Assembly (NCBI RefSeq): GCF_003255815.1
Contig: NC_037680.1
Location: 24,520,470-24,584,469, forward strand
Direction: 5' to 3'
Origin: Theropithecus gelada
Taxonomy: Eukaryota; Chordata; Mammalia; Primates; Cercopithecidae
DNA length: 64,000 nt
The position numbers were made by a program, and so were the translations under genes. Shown one piece after another: positions 36,302-48,581 of the stretch. Every line of letters starts with the position of its first letter. Within the stretch, counting starts at the first letter, position 1. The notes beneath the pieces are model-generated. The model was given only the letters and a program-made list of their open reading frames with translations, did no database searches and was not told where the DNA came from.

Positions 36302-36799
36302 AAAAGACCCATCCAGACACATGCACACATATGTTTATTGTGACATTATTCATAATAGTAAAGACTTGCAACCAACCCAAATGTCCATCAATGATAGACT
36401 GGATTAAGAAAATGTGGCACGTGTACACCATGGAATACTATGCAGCCATAAAAAAGGATGAGTTCATGTCCTTTGTAGGGACACAGATGAAGCTGGAAAC
36501 TATCATTCTCAGCAAACTACCGTGAGGACAAAAAACCAAACACCGCATGTTCTCACTCATAGGTGGGAATTGAACAATAAGAACACTTGGACACAGAAAG
36601 GGGAACGTCACACTGGAGCCTGTCATGGGGTAGGGGGTGTGGGGAGGGATAGCATTAGGAGATATACCTAATGTAAATGACGAGTTATTGAGTACAGCAC
36701 ACCAACATGGCACATGTATACATATGTAACAAACCTGCATGTTGTGCACATGTACCCTAGAACTTAAAGTATATTAAAAAAAAAAAAAAAGACCCACCC
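36302..36799 (+). mobile_element. L1PA 3' fragment nested in the L1M ORF1 region
   Basis: 5'-truncated L1PA of ~470 bases. The end of ORF2 is recognisable: codons at 36331-36525 give a frame with the L1 ORF2 C-terminal signature NQPKCPSMIDWIKKMW and MEYYAAIKKDEF. The 3' UTR carries GGGGAGGGATAGCATTAGGA and ends CTAGAACTTAAAGTATATTA plus a poly-A tract. The flanks AAAAGACCCATCC (36302-36314) and AAAAGACCCACCC (36787-36799) form a slightly mutated target-site duplication. It is clearly younger than its host. Confidence 0.92.
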
Positions 36800-38599
36800 C
36801 CTCCAAATTCAGCAACAATGATTTCTGAGTAGAAAATTTGCAGGCCATGAGGGAGTGGAATAATATATTCAAAACACTGAAAAAAAGATGCCAAAAAACA
36901 ATATGTTACCCAGAGAAACTATCCTTCTGAAATGGAGGGAGAAAGATACTTTCCAGAAAAACAGTAGCTAAAAGAGTATATTGCCACTAGACTTGACTTA
37001 TAAAAAAAGTGCTAAAGAGAAGTCTTCAAGCTGAAATAAAAGAATGTTAATTAGCCACATGAAAACATATGCAAGTACAAAATGCACTTTTCAAGTATAT
37101 AGTCAACTTCCAAATATTTTATACTGTAATGGTGTATATAATATATTTTTAACTCTCGTATAAAAGTTAAAAGATAAAAGTATTAAAAAATAACTATAGG
37201 TACAATGATTTATCAAATTATATACAATATAAAAACAAGTAAACTATGACAAAGTAAACATAAAATATTGGGGGAGGAAGTAAAAGTTTAGAGCTTTCAT
37301 ATGTGATCAAAATTAAGTTATTGTCAACCTGTAATAGACTGCTATAGCAATAAGATGTTTTATGTCAGGTTCATGGTAAGAATAAAGCAACAAGCTATAA
37401 CAACTACACAAAAGATAAAGTATACCACCATAGTAGATCATCAAATCATGAAGAAAGACAGCCAGAGAGAAAGGAGCAAAAGAAATGGAAAGTAGCCAAA
37501 AAACAATTAACAAAATGTCATTAGTAAGTCCCTACCTATCCAATGTGAATGTAAATAAACTAAATTTTCCAATAAAAAATAGGGTGGCTAAAGCATATAA
37601 AAAATAAGACAATATGCTGACTACAAGAAATTCACTTTCACTTTAAGGACACATAAACTAAAAATGAAGGGAAGGAAACAAGTAATCCATGCAAGTAGAA
37701 ACCAAAAGAGAATGGGGATTGCTTCACTTACGTCAGAAAAATGGATTTTAAGCAAAAAACTGTCAATGAGACAAAGTCACTAGACAGTGATAAGTGGGTC
37801 AGTGCATCAAAAGGATATAACTATATGCATGTGTGTGTATATATGTGTATATATATGTGTGTATATATACATATATATGCATTGAACATCATAGCACCTA
37901 AACATGTAGTGCAAATTTAACAGATGTAAAGGGGGAAATAGACAGCAATACAGTAATAGTAGGGGAATTTAATATGACACTGGCAACAATGGATCATCAA
38001 TAAAGAATTAATAAGAAAATATTGGACATTAACCACACTTTAGACCAAATGAACTTAACTGATATATACAGAACATTATGTCTATTGCAGCGAAATACAC
38101 ATTCTTCTCTAGCGCACACAAAACATTCCCCAGGATGCAACATATATTAGACCACAAAACAAGTCTTATCAGCTTTAAGAAGATTGAAGTCTTAACAAGT
38201 ATCTTTTCAAACCACAATGGCACAAAACTAGATATTAATAACAGGAAGGAAGCTGGACAATTCAAAAATATGTTGAAATTATGCAATATACTTCTGAACA
38301 GCCAATAGGTAAAAAAAATAAATCAAAAGGAAAATAAAAAAGAAATCTTAGGGAAAATGAAAATGGAAATACAATATCACAAACCTTATGTGATATAGCA
38401 AAGCAGTTCTAAGCAGGAAGTTTATAGCAATAAATACCTACATGAAGAAAAAAGAAAAGATCTCAAATTTTAAAACCTAACTTTAAACCTCAAATAGCTA
38501 CAAAAAGAAGAATAAACTAAACACAAATTTAGGTGAAGGAAGGAAATAAAAAAGATTAGAGCAGAAATAATAAAATAGAAACTAGGGGAAAAAATTAAA

Positions 38600-38850
38600 T
38601 CTCCAACATGGCAAAACCCCATCTCTAGCAAAAAATACAAAAATAGCAAAAAAAAAAAAAAAAAAAAAAATGTGGGCCAGGTGGCACACATCTGTAGTCC
38701 CAGCTACTCGGGAGGCTGAGGCGGGCGAATTGCTTAAGCCTGTGAGGTGGAAGTTACAGTGAGCAGAGATTGTGCCACTGAACTCCAACCTGGGGAACAA
38801 AGCAAAACTCCATCTCAAACAAACAAACAAACAAACAAAAAATAACAATT
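38600..38850 (+). mobile_element. 5'-truncated Alu nested in the L1M ORF2 region
   Basis: It starts inside the left arm (CCAACATGGCAAAACCCC), has a long internal A-run (38651-38670), then a complete right arm (GGCCAGGTGGCACACATCTG to CTCCATCTC) and a (CAAA)n tail. It interrupts ORF2 sequence of the fossil L1M. Divergence suggests AluJ/S age. Confidence 0.88.
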
Positions 38851-40398
38851 AAAAAATCCACAAATTAAGATTTGTTTAGTTGAAAAGATAAAACTAACAA
38901 ACATTTCACTAGAGTAATAAAGAAAAAAATGCAAATAAGCAAATTCATAAACAAGAGAGAAACAGTACAACTGATACCATAGAAATAAATAAATATAAAA
39001 GACTATTAACTATTAACAACTATGCACGAGCCACTTGAATAACCTAGAAGAAATGGATAAATTCTTAGAAATAAATTACTTGATGAAGTAAAAGATTTCT
39101 ACACTAAAAACTATAAAACATTGGTGAAAGAAATTGAAGAAGACATAAATGGAAAGATAGCCTGTGTTAATGATTGAAATAATTAATGTTGTTCAAATGT
39201 CCACCCTATGTGAAGTGATCTGCAGATTCAAAGCATGGCATTTTTTTACTTAAATAAGAAAAAACAATTCTAATATTCGTAGAGAACCATAAAAGACCTC
39301 AAATAGCTAAAACAATTTGGAACAAAATAATTAAAGCCAGAGGCACCATATTTCCTTATTTTAAATTATCCTAATATACTATAGTAATCAAAACAGTATA
39401 GTATTGGCATAAGGATAAACATATAGACCAATGGAACAGAATAGAGTGTAGAAATAAGCCCACACATATAGTCAACTAAACTTTGACAAGAGCAACAATA
39501 ATACACCATGGGAAAGAGATGATCTCTTTATTAAATGGTGTTGGGAAAACACGCGAAATAATACATTTTGACCCTTATCTTACACCATACACAATAATCA
39601 ACTCAAAATGAATTAAAGGCTTAAATGTAAGACCTTAAACCATAAAACTCCTATAAGAAAACATAGGGGAAAAGCTCCTTGACATTGCTTTGGCAATAAT
39701 TTTGTGGATAAAACACCGAAAACACAGACAACTAAAGCACAGACAAGCAAGTGGGACATCAAATTTGAATGCTTCTGCACAGCAAAGGAAACAACAAAAT
39801 GAAAAGGCAACCTATGGAATGGGAGAAAATATTTGCAAACATATGTCTTATGAGTGATTAATATTCAAAAAATATAAGGAACTCACACAACTCAATAGCA
39901 AAAAACAAACAAGTACCAAAAACAACCATGGAACATTATTCAGACTTAAACAAAGAAAGAAATCCCACCTTTTGCAACACCATGGATGAAGGACATTATT
40001 TAAATAAGTCAGGCACAGAAAGAGAAATACTACATCATATTCAAAAGTTAAATACATGCAAACATAGTAAAATATTGGATACTAGAAGCCTGGTTATAGT
40101 GGTGTTGGGGAGATACTGGCCAAAGGTTGCAAACTTAAGTTTTTAATACGCACTTTGGAAGGTCTAATGTACAGCATGGTAACTACAGTTAATAACACTG
40201 TATTGTATACTTGAATTTGCTAAGGCAATAGATCATAATATTCTCACAAAAAAGAGGGGTGTGACTATGTGAGGTGATGGGTATGTTAATTAGGTAATTA
40301 TTTCATAATGTCTATGTGTGCCACATCATCCAGCTGTACAACTTAAACATGTACAATTGAGATTTGTCAGTCTTACTCAATAAAGCTGGAAAACATGA

Positions 40399-41669
40399 AT
40401 ATAAAAATCAGGCATTTCTTTTAGTTTTCTGAGTGTTCAGGTCTTACTGTGAATCTTAAGACTGATATTTTACTGAAAAATGAAGAGACATATATAGAAG
40501 TAGGTAAATGCAATCATACAAAATGTATTTTACAACCGTGGTCTCTCCATGTCCATCCATGATGACTGACTAACTCAAGTTCAGTAGTAATTTCCCTGGA
40601 AGGAGTAAATGGTTACTAGGGCAAGCCAAGATTTAGCATGTTTATTGTTTGCTTAATGTTTTATCTCCCACTCAAGCAGAGGTAGCAAACTCCCATGTTT
40701 ACAGAGGTCAGGCAGGTCACATTGACCAGTGAGGCTGGCTGAGGGGACTATGGCTGACTGGAGGTGACTGCTCTGTCTAATGTGTCAGCTGTGCTTCATC
40801 TCCATCTGACTTGTCCATGCTGAAATGTGGTCTCAGTTACTTCTAATTTTCTAGCTTTTTAGCAAAAGCCAGAAACCTAGGTTTTAAAAAATCAAATATC
40901 ATTTCATATATCAATTTTTATTATTGCTACAGTTTGTGGTCAGAAAATTGACAACATCAAGGCCAGATGTTGAAGGTAAGCTTCAGCTGTCAGTCTGTAA
41001 AATTTGCACAAGTCTATACACTCAGTAAAAATGGAGCTTCATCTGCAGTTCACTGTGTGTCCACAGTGAAAACTGACTGACGCGTGATAGACCCTCCATT
41101 GTTACTGAAAGAATGAAAAGTTTCAGTAACTTATTAAAAGTATTTTGTTTCTCCTAATCTTATGCTCAGCATAAATTCAAAAGTGAGACTCAAACAATGG
41201 GAGAAACAATAATGAATGGATAAATGCAATAAAGTCATGGGTTTCAGAAAGTTAATACCAGAGTTGTTTGATTATATGAAGTTTTTTTAAAAGTAGCACA
41301 AGGTTTAAAAATTTGTCCTGTAGTCTAATTTTATTTGGCTGTCACAATATTTAAAAACTTGCAGGCATAAATATAAAGTATGTAAGCAAGAACGTTTCAT
41401 GTAAATTCCCAGATATCAGAATTTTCTTCAAAATAGACAGATCTGATATAATTGGGTCTATATTTACACATTGCAAGCCTTTCTGTATCTGGGAAGTGAC
41501 TTCTTCCTGGGACACATGCTTTTCAGTTAAGACAGTAGCCACTAATACTGTTCAATCACACTAAGTGTCACTTGCCAATTTTTGTGGCATTCATGTTGTT
41601 CATTTTTAGTAGTAAAGGTATTTTTTCTGAGTCTCTCTCTCTGCCAAAATTGGGAAAAAGAAAATTGAA
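40399..41669. other. Unassigned sequence
   Basis: Nothing recognised except a small hairpin at 41046-41075 (12-bp arms with a 2-nt bulge, loop TGTC). Confidence 0.4.
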
Positions 41670-43372
41670 AGTTTATATTGACACAAACACCTGTACACAA
41701 AGGTTTACAGCAACTTAATTCGTAATAGCCAAACACTAAAAAAACCCAGCCCTTCAATTAATGGATGGTTAAGCAAACTGCCACACCATGAAATACTACT
41801 AAACAATGAAAAGCAATAATCCTTGGTACACACACCAACTTGGATGAATTTCAAAGGACTTATACTAAATAAAATAAAGCGCAGTACCAAAAGGTTACAT
41901 ACTGCATAATTCCTTTCATATAGCATTCTTGTAATCACAAAATTATAGCGATAAACAAAAGATTAGTGGTTGCTAGAAATTAGGGAACAAAGAAAAAGGT
42001 GGGGTACAGGATCTAGACAGATGTGGTTATAAGGGGGCAACATGAGGGATTTTTTTTTTAACTTTTATTTTAAGTTCAGAGATACAAGTGCAGGTTTGTT
42101 ATATACATAAACTTGTATCATGGGGGTTTGTTGTACAGGTTATTTCATCACCCAGGTATTGAGCCTAGTACTCATTAGTTGTTTTTCCTGATCCTCTCCC
42201 TCCTCCCATCCTTCACCCTCCAACTGGTCCCAGTGTGTGTTTTTCCTCTTTATGGGTCCATGTGTTCTCATCATTTAGCTCTGATTTATAAGTGAGAACA
42301 TGCAGTATTTGGTTTTCTGTTCCTGTGTTAGTTAGCTAAGGATAATGTCCTCTAGCTCCATCCATGTCCCTGCAAAGAACATGATCTCATTCTTTTTTAT
42401 GGCCACATAGTATTCCACGGTGTAGATGTATGACATTTGCTTTATCCAGTCTATCATTGATAATATTAGGTTGATTCTCTGTCTTTGCTATTGTGAATAG
42501 TGCTACCATGAACATATGCATGCATGTGTCTTTATAATACAGTGATTTATATTCCTTTGGGTATATACCCAGGAATGGGATTGCTGTGTCGAGTGGTATT
42601 TCTATTTGTAGGTCTTGGAGGAATCACCACAATGTCTTCCACAATGGCTGAACTAATTTACACTCTTACCAACAGTGTATAAGCATTCCTTTTTCTCCTC
42701 AACCTAGCCAGCCTCTGTTATTTGTTGACATTTTAGTAGTATTTATTCTAACTGGTGTTAGATGGTATCTCATTGTAATTTTGATTTGCATATCTCTAAT
42801 GATCAGTAATGTTGAGCCCTTTTTCTTCATGTGATTGTTGGCCGCATGTATATCTTCTTTTGAAAAGTATCTGTTCATGTCCTTTGCTCACTTTTTAATA
42901 GGGCTGTTTGTTTTTCTCTTGTAAATGTGTTTAAGCTCCTTATAGATGCTGGGTATTAGACCTTTGTTGGATGCATAGTTTGCAAAAGTTTTCACCCTTT
43001 CTATAGGTTATCTGTTTACTCTGTTGATAGTTTATTTTGTTATGGAGAAATGCTTTAGTTTAATTATATGCCAAGATAAGGGATATTTGGGTTTTTTGAA
43101 CAGTTTTGCGTCTTAACTATGGTTGTAGATACACACATCTACACATGTATTAAAATTGCATAGACATAGAAGTATATGGAAATTGGGGAAACATGAATAA
43201 GAATGACAGACTTGCAACCTCAATGTGCTGGTTATGTGATTATAATACAGTTTTGCAATACATTACTAGCGGGAAAAGATGGTGAAAAGGTACATATGAT
43301 TTCTCTGGATTACTTCCTATATCTGCATGAGAATCAACAAATATCTCAAAAATTTTAATTTAAATAAGTGGG
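41670..43372 (+). mobile_element. L1ME/L1MC 3' end split by an antisense L1P
   Basis: The left part (41670-42049) resembles the ORF2 C-terminal end and early 3' UTR of old L1, for example AATTAATGGATGGTTAAGCA and a GTACACACACCAACTTGGATGA segment. The right part (43067-43372) has the L1ME 3' UTR motifs CTACACATGTATTAAAATTG (~43140) and ATCTGCATGAGAATCAACAA (~43321). The two parts are contiguous in the family consensus and were separated by the later L1P insertion. Confidence 0.72.
42050..43066 (-). mobile_element. 5'-truncated L1P LINE, antisense, nested
   Basis: Reverse complement of an L1P 3' end, from the poly-A tail (T-run at 42050-42060) through the 3' UTR and the end of ORF2 up to AGTTTAATTATATG. 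It is the same family section as 1759-2953 but keeps the ~100-bp block missing there (CAACCTAGCCAGCCTCTGTT to TAACTGGTGTTAGATGGTAT). Confidence 0.92.
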
Positions 43373-43595
43373 AAAATTGCCTTTACAAGATTACACAATG
43401 ATGCCACAACTTGCCCACTTTACCTACCCATGTCACCTGCCTATTGCTTGTAGGATTTTGAGTGTGTAACTTCTGACTTATGTGTTCACGCCTGCAGTTT
43501 ACAAGGGATCCTTTCAGAGATAGTGCTGAAGATTTGGAGCTGGACATAGAAGAGAATCAAAGGAAGTGCAAAACAATGGTCAAAACAAAGCACAT

Positions 43596-43935
43596 AAAAG
43601 TGGACTACAGGTCAGGCACTGTGGCTCACTCCTGTAATCCCAGCACTTTGAGAGGCTAAGGCAGACGGAACATGAGGTCAGGAGGTCAAGACCATCCTGG
43701 CTAACATGGTGAAACCCCGTCTTTGCTAAAAATCCAAAAAATTACCCAGTCATGGTGTCACATGCCTATAGTCCCACCTACTTGGGAGGCTGAGGCAGGA
43801 GAATCGCTTGCATCCAGGAGGCGGAGGTCGCAGTGAGCTGAGATTGTGCCACTGCACTCCTGCTTGGGTGATAGAGTGAGACTCCATCTCAAAACAACAA
43901 AACAAAACAAAACAAAACAAAAAAATCAGACTACA
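43596..43935 (+). mobile_element. Alu (AluS-like), full length, with imperfect TSD
   Basis: Alu body 43610-43891, from GGTCAGGCACTGTGGCTCAC to GAGACTCCATCTC, followed by an (AAAAC)n tail. Flanks AAAAGTGGACTACA (43596-43609) and AAAAATCAGACTACA (43921-43935) are a mutated duplication. The 148-codon minus frame at 43750-44196, the longest in the window, runs through this Alu and is not a gene. Confidence 0.93.
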
Positions 43936-44768
43936 AAATTTCTCCAAAAATAAATGTCTTTGATGTTTTCTAACGACAAAAGAGTTGGCAAAGCCAGAAC
44001 ACACAATAATATTGCTAATTGTTGTTATCTTTGCAGGTGCATTCCTGCCCAAAGAGTACAATGGACCCACACATTTTCTGCTCAGTTTCTTCTTTCCCCT
44101 ATGAACTTGGAGAATTATGTTCAGGGTAAAATCTGGTTTGGTCTGGCCTCGCAGAAGTGCATCATAATATAATATGCTCTGTAAGTATCCTATCATCTAC
44201 TCAAACATATTTCCCCTGTAATTAGCACAAATAATAAGCAAGGAGGTTACTCAAATAATGAATATTATAGGTAAGTGGTAAATAACTTTAAAGCATCCAT
44301 TTTGATCCATGGTCTTAATTTGTTATGATATTAAAAATATGCCAAACAATTAAATAAAATACTAATTTGAAGGGCAAAAAAACCAGACCAAAACAAAACA
44401 AAACCTTACCCATTTATCTTCTCAAATTTGAACAAATGCCAGATGAAGGCCAGATCCTGCTATCTACTTGTGCTTCCTTTGCGTCCTGAATCCAGGAAGG
44501 AGAAAAGAGAAGTCAGGAATGTGATGTCTTTTCCACGCCTCAGGTCTGCCTCCATGTGTCAGCGACGTGTAGGCTTCCAAAGTCTCAGCATTTAAAAGGG
44601 TTGACTTCAGAGCTCTGAGGGAGGGGACAAAGCTCTATTTGTTTATAGTCTTTAGCTCTAATTACATAATTACATTGGAAGGGAGACTGACTTCTGAGGA
44701 ATAGCAACAAAGCAAACAAGGTAAAATTGTAATAGGTCAGTCCAGTTATTATCTTTCTAGCCCGCCAG

Positions 44769-44813
44769 TGTGTGTGTGTGATGCACACGCGTGTGTGTGC
44801 CACACACGTGCAC
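44769..44813. repeat. TG/CA alternating sequence with a CACACGCGTGTG palindrome
   Basis: Three alternating purine/pyrimidine blocks in both TG and CA phase. CACACGCGTGTG (44784-44795) is a perfect 12-bp palindrome; CACACACGTGCAC follows. Alternating CG/CA sequence of this type favours Z-DNA. Confidence 0.9.
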
Positions 44814-44983
44814 CCTGGCATATGGTATTAACAGATAAAGCCAGCCAGGGGTGTATGCAAGGCTATCATTTTACCTTTAGTGCACTGTGACACCCTGATT
44901 ATCTCATTGAAATTGGAAGGTAAACGGGATGTTGTAGAAACAGAGGCCCTCATGGCAGGTAATAGAGCAGATCTAATTAGCCT

Positions 44984-45015
44984 CAAGTACCTGTAATCCT
45001 AGGAGATATACTTGG
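44984..45015. repeat. Hairpin motif, copy 1
   Basis: A 32-nt unit beginning CAAGTACCTGTAATCC and ending TACTTGG. It matches 45564-45595 at 29 of 32 positions with no indel. Arms CAAGTA and TACTTG can pair. Confidence 0.85.
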
Positions 45016-45563
45016 AGATAAAAGCTAGGGAAAGTCCCTCAGGTATGACTAATAGGTCCCCAGCCAGGTTGGCTCTGGATCAGGTGTAGTGTGTCAGCTG
45101 TGCTGAATGTGCCCTATTGATCTGAGAGAGGCTGCACTTTCTGCCACAAATTGAATTCAAATTGCTTAAGAGAGGAAGGCATCAGGTGCTACTTGCTTCA
45201 TGTTTCAAAATAATTTTCTTCCATACCAGTTTGGTAGTAGATTGTTTAGTCTTCTGTAAAAATCTGTCTTTTAAAACATATCCTCTGAAATATTATATAC
45301 GATTTCCTTTAAAACCATTTTTTTTAATGCCATGGACAAGTGCATTCTAGACACATTTCATATTTTTGAAAACTGAAGAGTTTACTTAAAGATTATGGCC
45401 CATGCCAACTAGGTGATATTTTATAAAAGGAAATTTTGCTATTTACTTTAAGGAGAAGAAAAATATGTTTCTCTATTTATTAATTAATTATAAGAACTTA
45501 ATCAGAAACATAGAAAACAAAACACAGGATTTTAAGAAGGGGATAATCTAAAATAATGTTTTC

Positions 45564-45595
45564 CAAGTACCTGTCATCCTAGAAGATGTACTTGG
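45564..45595. repeat. Hairpin motif, copy 2
   Basis: Second copy, 580 bases downstream in the same orientation. With the preceding C it forms perfect 8-bp arms CCAAGTAC and GTACTTGG around a 17-nt loop. Confidence 0.85.
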
Positions 45596-45746
45596 TTTGA
45601 ATAAAAGTAACATTTGTTATTTAAAGAAAATGTTATGCTAACTCTTCCCCCCAACACACACACACACACTTCCCTGGGCCCCCAACAACATACTCAGAAG
45701 CTGATAAAAGAAGGACCCTTGGCATGAAGCCTGGGTAAAGACCCAA

Positions 45747-45800
45747 GTCCCACCCATTTGCCTGGCCCCACCCATTTGCCTGGCCCCACCCATTTTTCCT
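45747..45800. repeat. 18-bp minisatellite, three copies
   Basis: The unit GCCCCACCCATTTGCCTG is found at 45765-45782. The copy before it (45747-45764) starts GTCCC and the copy after it (45783-45800) diverges at its end. CT-rich on this strand. Confidence 0.92.
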
Positions 45801-46039
45801 CTGATTAGGGTCTTTGATGCTTTGGAGCCTCTCAAAAGAACCTAAAAATCACTGAACTGGGCAATGTTTGGTTTTTAAGTGGGGCCATATCTAAACAATT
45901 TCAGAAGAATGCCAATCGAGGCTACTTTAAAAATCTATTTCTGAATGAGATATCATAATATCTCCTAAGTCAATTAAGTATACAAGACAGCCAGAAAATT
46001 CTTCGTAAGCATTGTAGCTTGTTATTCTGTTTGGACATT

Positions 46040-46420
46040 GGTGATTATCTCATCCATTCAATAAATATTCATTGATTATCTACTATATACCAGACACATT
46101 TCTAGATACTGAAGAGACATAAGTGAACAAAACAGAAAAAAACTGCACTTAATAAGGACTTTATGCATTCCAGTGGAAGAGACATAGACAGTATGTAATT
46201 AGCAACATAAAAATAAAATTTTCAGTAATAGAGGATACAAGTGTGATGAAAAAGAATAGAAGCATCATAAGAGGAGTTGAAAGTACTGAGAGAAAGAGCT
46301 AGAAGAAATTTTAAATGGGATACTTAGGGTAAGCTTAATTTAGAAAGTTATATTTGAATAGAGACATTGATGAGGGGAAAGAAATAGCCACATAGATCTC
46401 TGGGAACAAATATATATTTA
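46040..46420 (-). mobile_element. L2 LINE 3' region, antisense
   Basis: AATAAATATTCATTGATTAT (~46061), CTACTATATACCAGACACAT (~46081) and GATACTGAAGAGACATAAGT, then CATTCCAGTGGAAGAGACAT (~46168), follow the reverse complement of the L2 3' UTR (TATTTATTGAGCACCTACTA, CCAGGCACTG, then TCTAGTGGGGGAGACAGACA) in order. Confidence 0.8.
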
Positions 46421-48581
46421 ACAGTATTTTGCATATACTAAACATTCAAATGCTATAGATTATGTTTACTCTTGAGTTAGCCACAAAATTCTGGATCATA
46501 TTTCAGGGAGCCAATACAAGGTTACTATCTTCAAATATAAAGATGGGCAAATATAATAAACATAAAAATATTTGTAAAATGTAAAAAATACAAATAAAAT
46601 AAATTTAAAATAAAATGCGTTGTGGCTGTTGTTTAGCTAAGTAGTATAGGGTAAAAGAGGAGACAAACCAGCATTTCATAGCACTTTTCATTTAAGGTTT
46701 TCCATGTGTTTCACAGTGCTGCTTTCCCATTTCTCGGTATAAACCTGGGGTTGGAAAGTTAAGTTGGCAAGATAACTAATGGTGAATTACAGCCAGTGCA
46801 TATCAGTGCACAAAAGCTGATGGTGTGCATCTCTTCCTGATTTCCCTTAGTAACTTCAGGTTTGCAGATTAAAATCAACCATGAGTGGGTACACTCATGC
46901 CATAGAAATTGAAAAACGCCACAAACCTGACCTGTCCTCATCCCAAAAGCTAGCTATTAAGCATTCACCAGCACATCGCAGAAAATAACCTACCGAGTCA
47001 ATTTTAAATAGCCTCAACCTACTGCTTTGGTCTTAAAATGTACGCCAATTTTCTCAGGAATTCTTCCTTAATAGTCTTATTAGATCAGTTGCCAAAATTT
47101 TTTAATACAATGTGTGTATGTATGTGTGTGTTTACTCCAAGAAATTTGACCCACTTAGTGGCCTGTTTATTCCTAGTCAGCATGACCAGAAGAAACTACC
47201 CCTGATTATATAAAGTTAGAGCACAACCCTTCCTGTAATGTTCATTTTAAATGAGGACTTGATCTATCGTTTGGAATTCTTCTGTTGTATGTGGAGAACA
47301 ATTAGAATATTAAATGGAAGTAAAAGTGACACATTGAAGCATAAAAATAGTCTGATTACAAAAATTACACAGTGCAGAACAGAACAAATTTTAAGATGAA
47401 TGGTGCAGTTTGAAGAGGATGAAATATTTTGCAGATAATGTGTGAAACTTACAAATAATCAAAATAATTGGAGAAATATCAATTTGAGGAGTATGAATTG
47501 TCTACTTTATCTATATTTACCTTTGACTCAGCAATTCAGGGTTCACAAGTAATTCATATGAGCATTTTCTGTCATCCAAAAATACATCTGTTTTCCAATC
47601 CACTTTCAGGATTTAGAAGACATTTTTGAGCCTGAGCATATAGGAGAGATTGACAATATATCAGAGAATTTGTCAAATTCTCAAGATTTGATGTTGCGAT
47701 GTTTTATCTTCCTTAGTGAATGTTTGCCGTTAAATCAACAATGTTTCTAAGAGAAGTTGAAAGGCTGCTAGGCTTATTACTATAATACACCAACAGGGGC
47801 TTAATATTGGACCAGGTTTGTTTGAAAAGGTTGCAAGATACAAACTAGACAGCTGCTTTTTTCTCACTCATTTCACTCTATTACTGGTTAACTTAGTGGA
47901 AAAATGTAAATTTTCCAGGGATTTTAGGTTGAAGGTATCTCAGCCAATGTAGATGTGTGCTTGACTTGAGGTCTAATTTAACTCCCATGTAGTATTGATC
48001 GGTGTAGACCACTGAGGACATTACAATCTTCCTTTGCCAAAGGTAGGCAATGGTGTAAGAGTAAAGTGTAATAAATGCCCCTGTCCAGTTCTATGTCGAT
48101 ATCCAGCTGCCTTTTGTGTGAGTGTGTGTGCCATTTTGAGTGCATCAGTATTTCACGTTTATTGTAGTGTGATGAAACACCTTTCAAAATGGCCAGAGGG
48201 ACATTCAGCAGTAAGCATTTAGGCAGTACAAATTGGAGTGAACAGGAGGACAGTTAGCAGGGAATATTTCTGAGGTCAAAGTAGTCTGGGTAGGAGCTGA
48301 ATCAGCTAAATGCAGAGTTAAGAGCTACAGTACCTGCTGTAAAGTAAATATAGATTACCTTCTTGATGACAAATTGATCCACTAGACAAGGATCTTTCAG
48401 ACAAAGAGACAAGTGCAAAAAATTAAGTAATTCACATTGACCAATTTTTTTTAACCCTTTACTCTGCAACCATCCTATCTTCCTGTAACTTTTTACTTCA
48501 GATCATTTCAGTCTAAACTAATCTTTTGAACAAGTAAATACCTACGTAAGCTTAAATTCTAACCTATTGAGAGCCAAGTTG
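46421..48581. other. Unassigned sequence
   Basis: No repeats or genes recognised. A small TG run lies at 47113-47130. Confidence 0.4.

Larger units (their letters stand above)
32255..40398 (+). mobile_element. Near end-to-end fossil L1M LINE, host of three nested insertions
   Basis: The 5' UTR start reads GTGACGTCGGCAAGATGGTG (~32261-32280), typical of L1MA/MB-age 5' ends, and continues to 32572. It resumes at 34950 after the MaLR provirus. The ORF1 region covers about 35600-36900, with AAAGAAATGGAGATCTGGGA and TCATTTGAAATTATCCAGTC as landmarks. ORF2 covers about 37500-40080. The 3' UTR has CTAATGTACAGCATGGTAAC (~40163) and ends with ACTCAATAAAGCTGG (~40376-40390). Without the insertions it is ~5 kb, shorter than a 6-kb L1 because part of ORF2 (near 39070-39090) is deleted. 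Both ORFs are full of stops. Confidence 0.82.
43936..46039. other. Unassigned sequence with structural motifs
   Basis: No gene. It contains the Z-DNA-prone patch at 44769-44813, two copies of a hairpin motif (44984-45015 and 45564-45595) and an 18-bp minisatellite (45747-45800). Confidence 0.45.

Noticed and set aside
43750..44196. 148-codon minus-strand open frame, the longest in the window
   Set aside because: Its C-terminal part is the familiar translation of an antisense Alu, and the rest has no domain or homology I can see. It is an Alu shadow.
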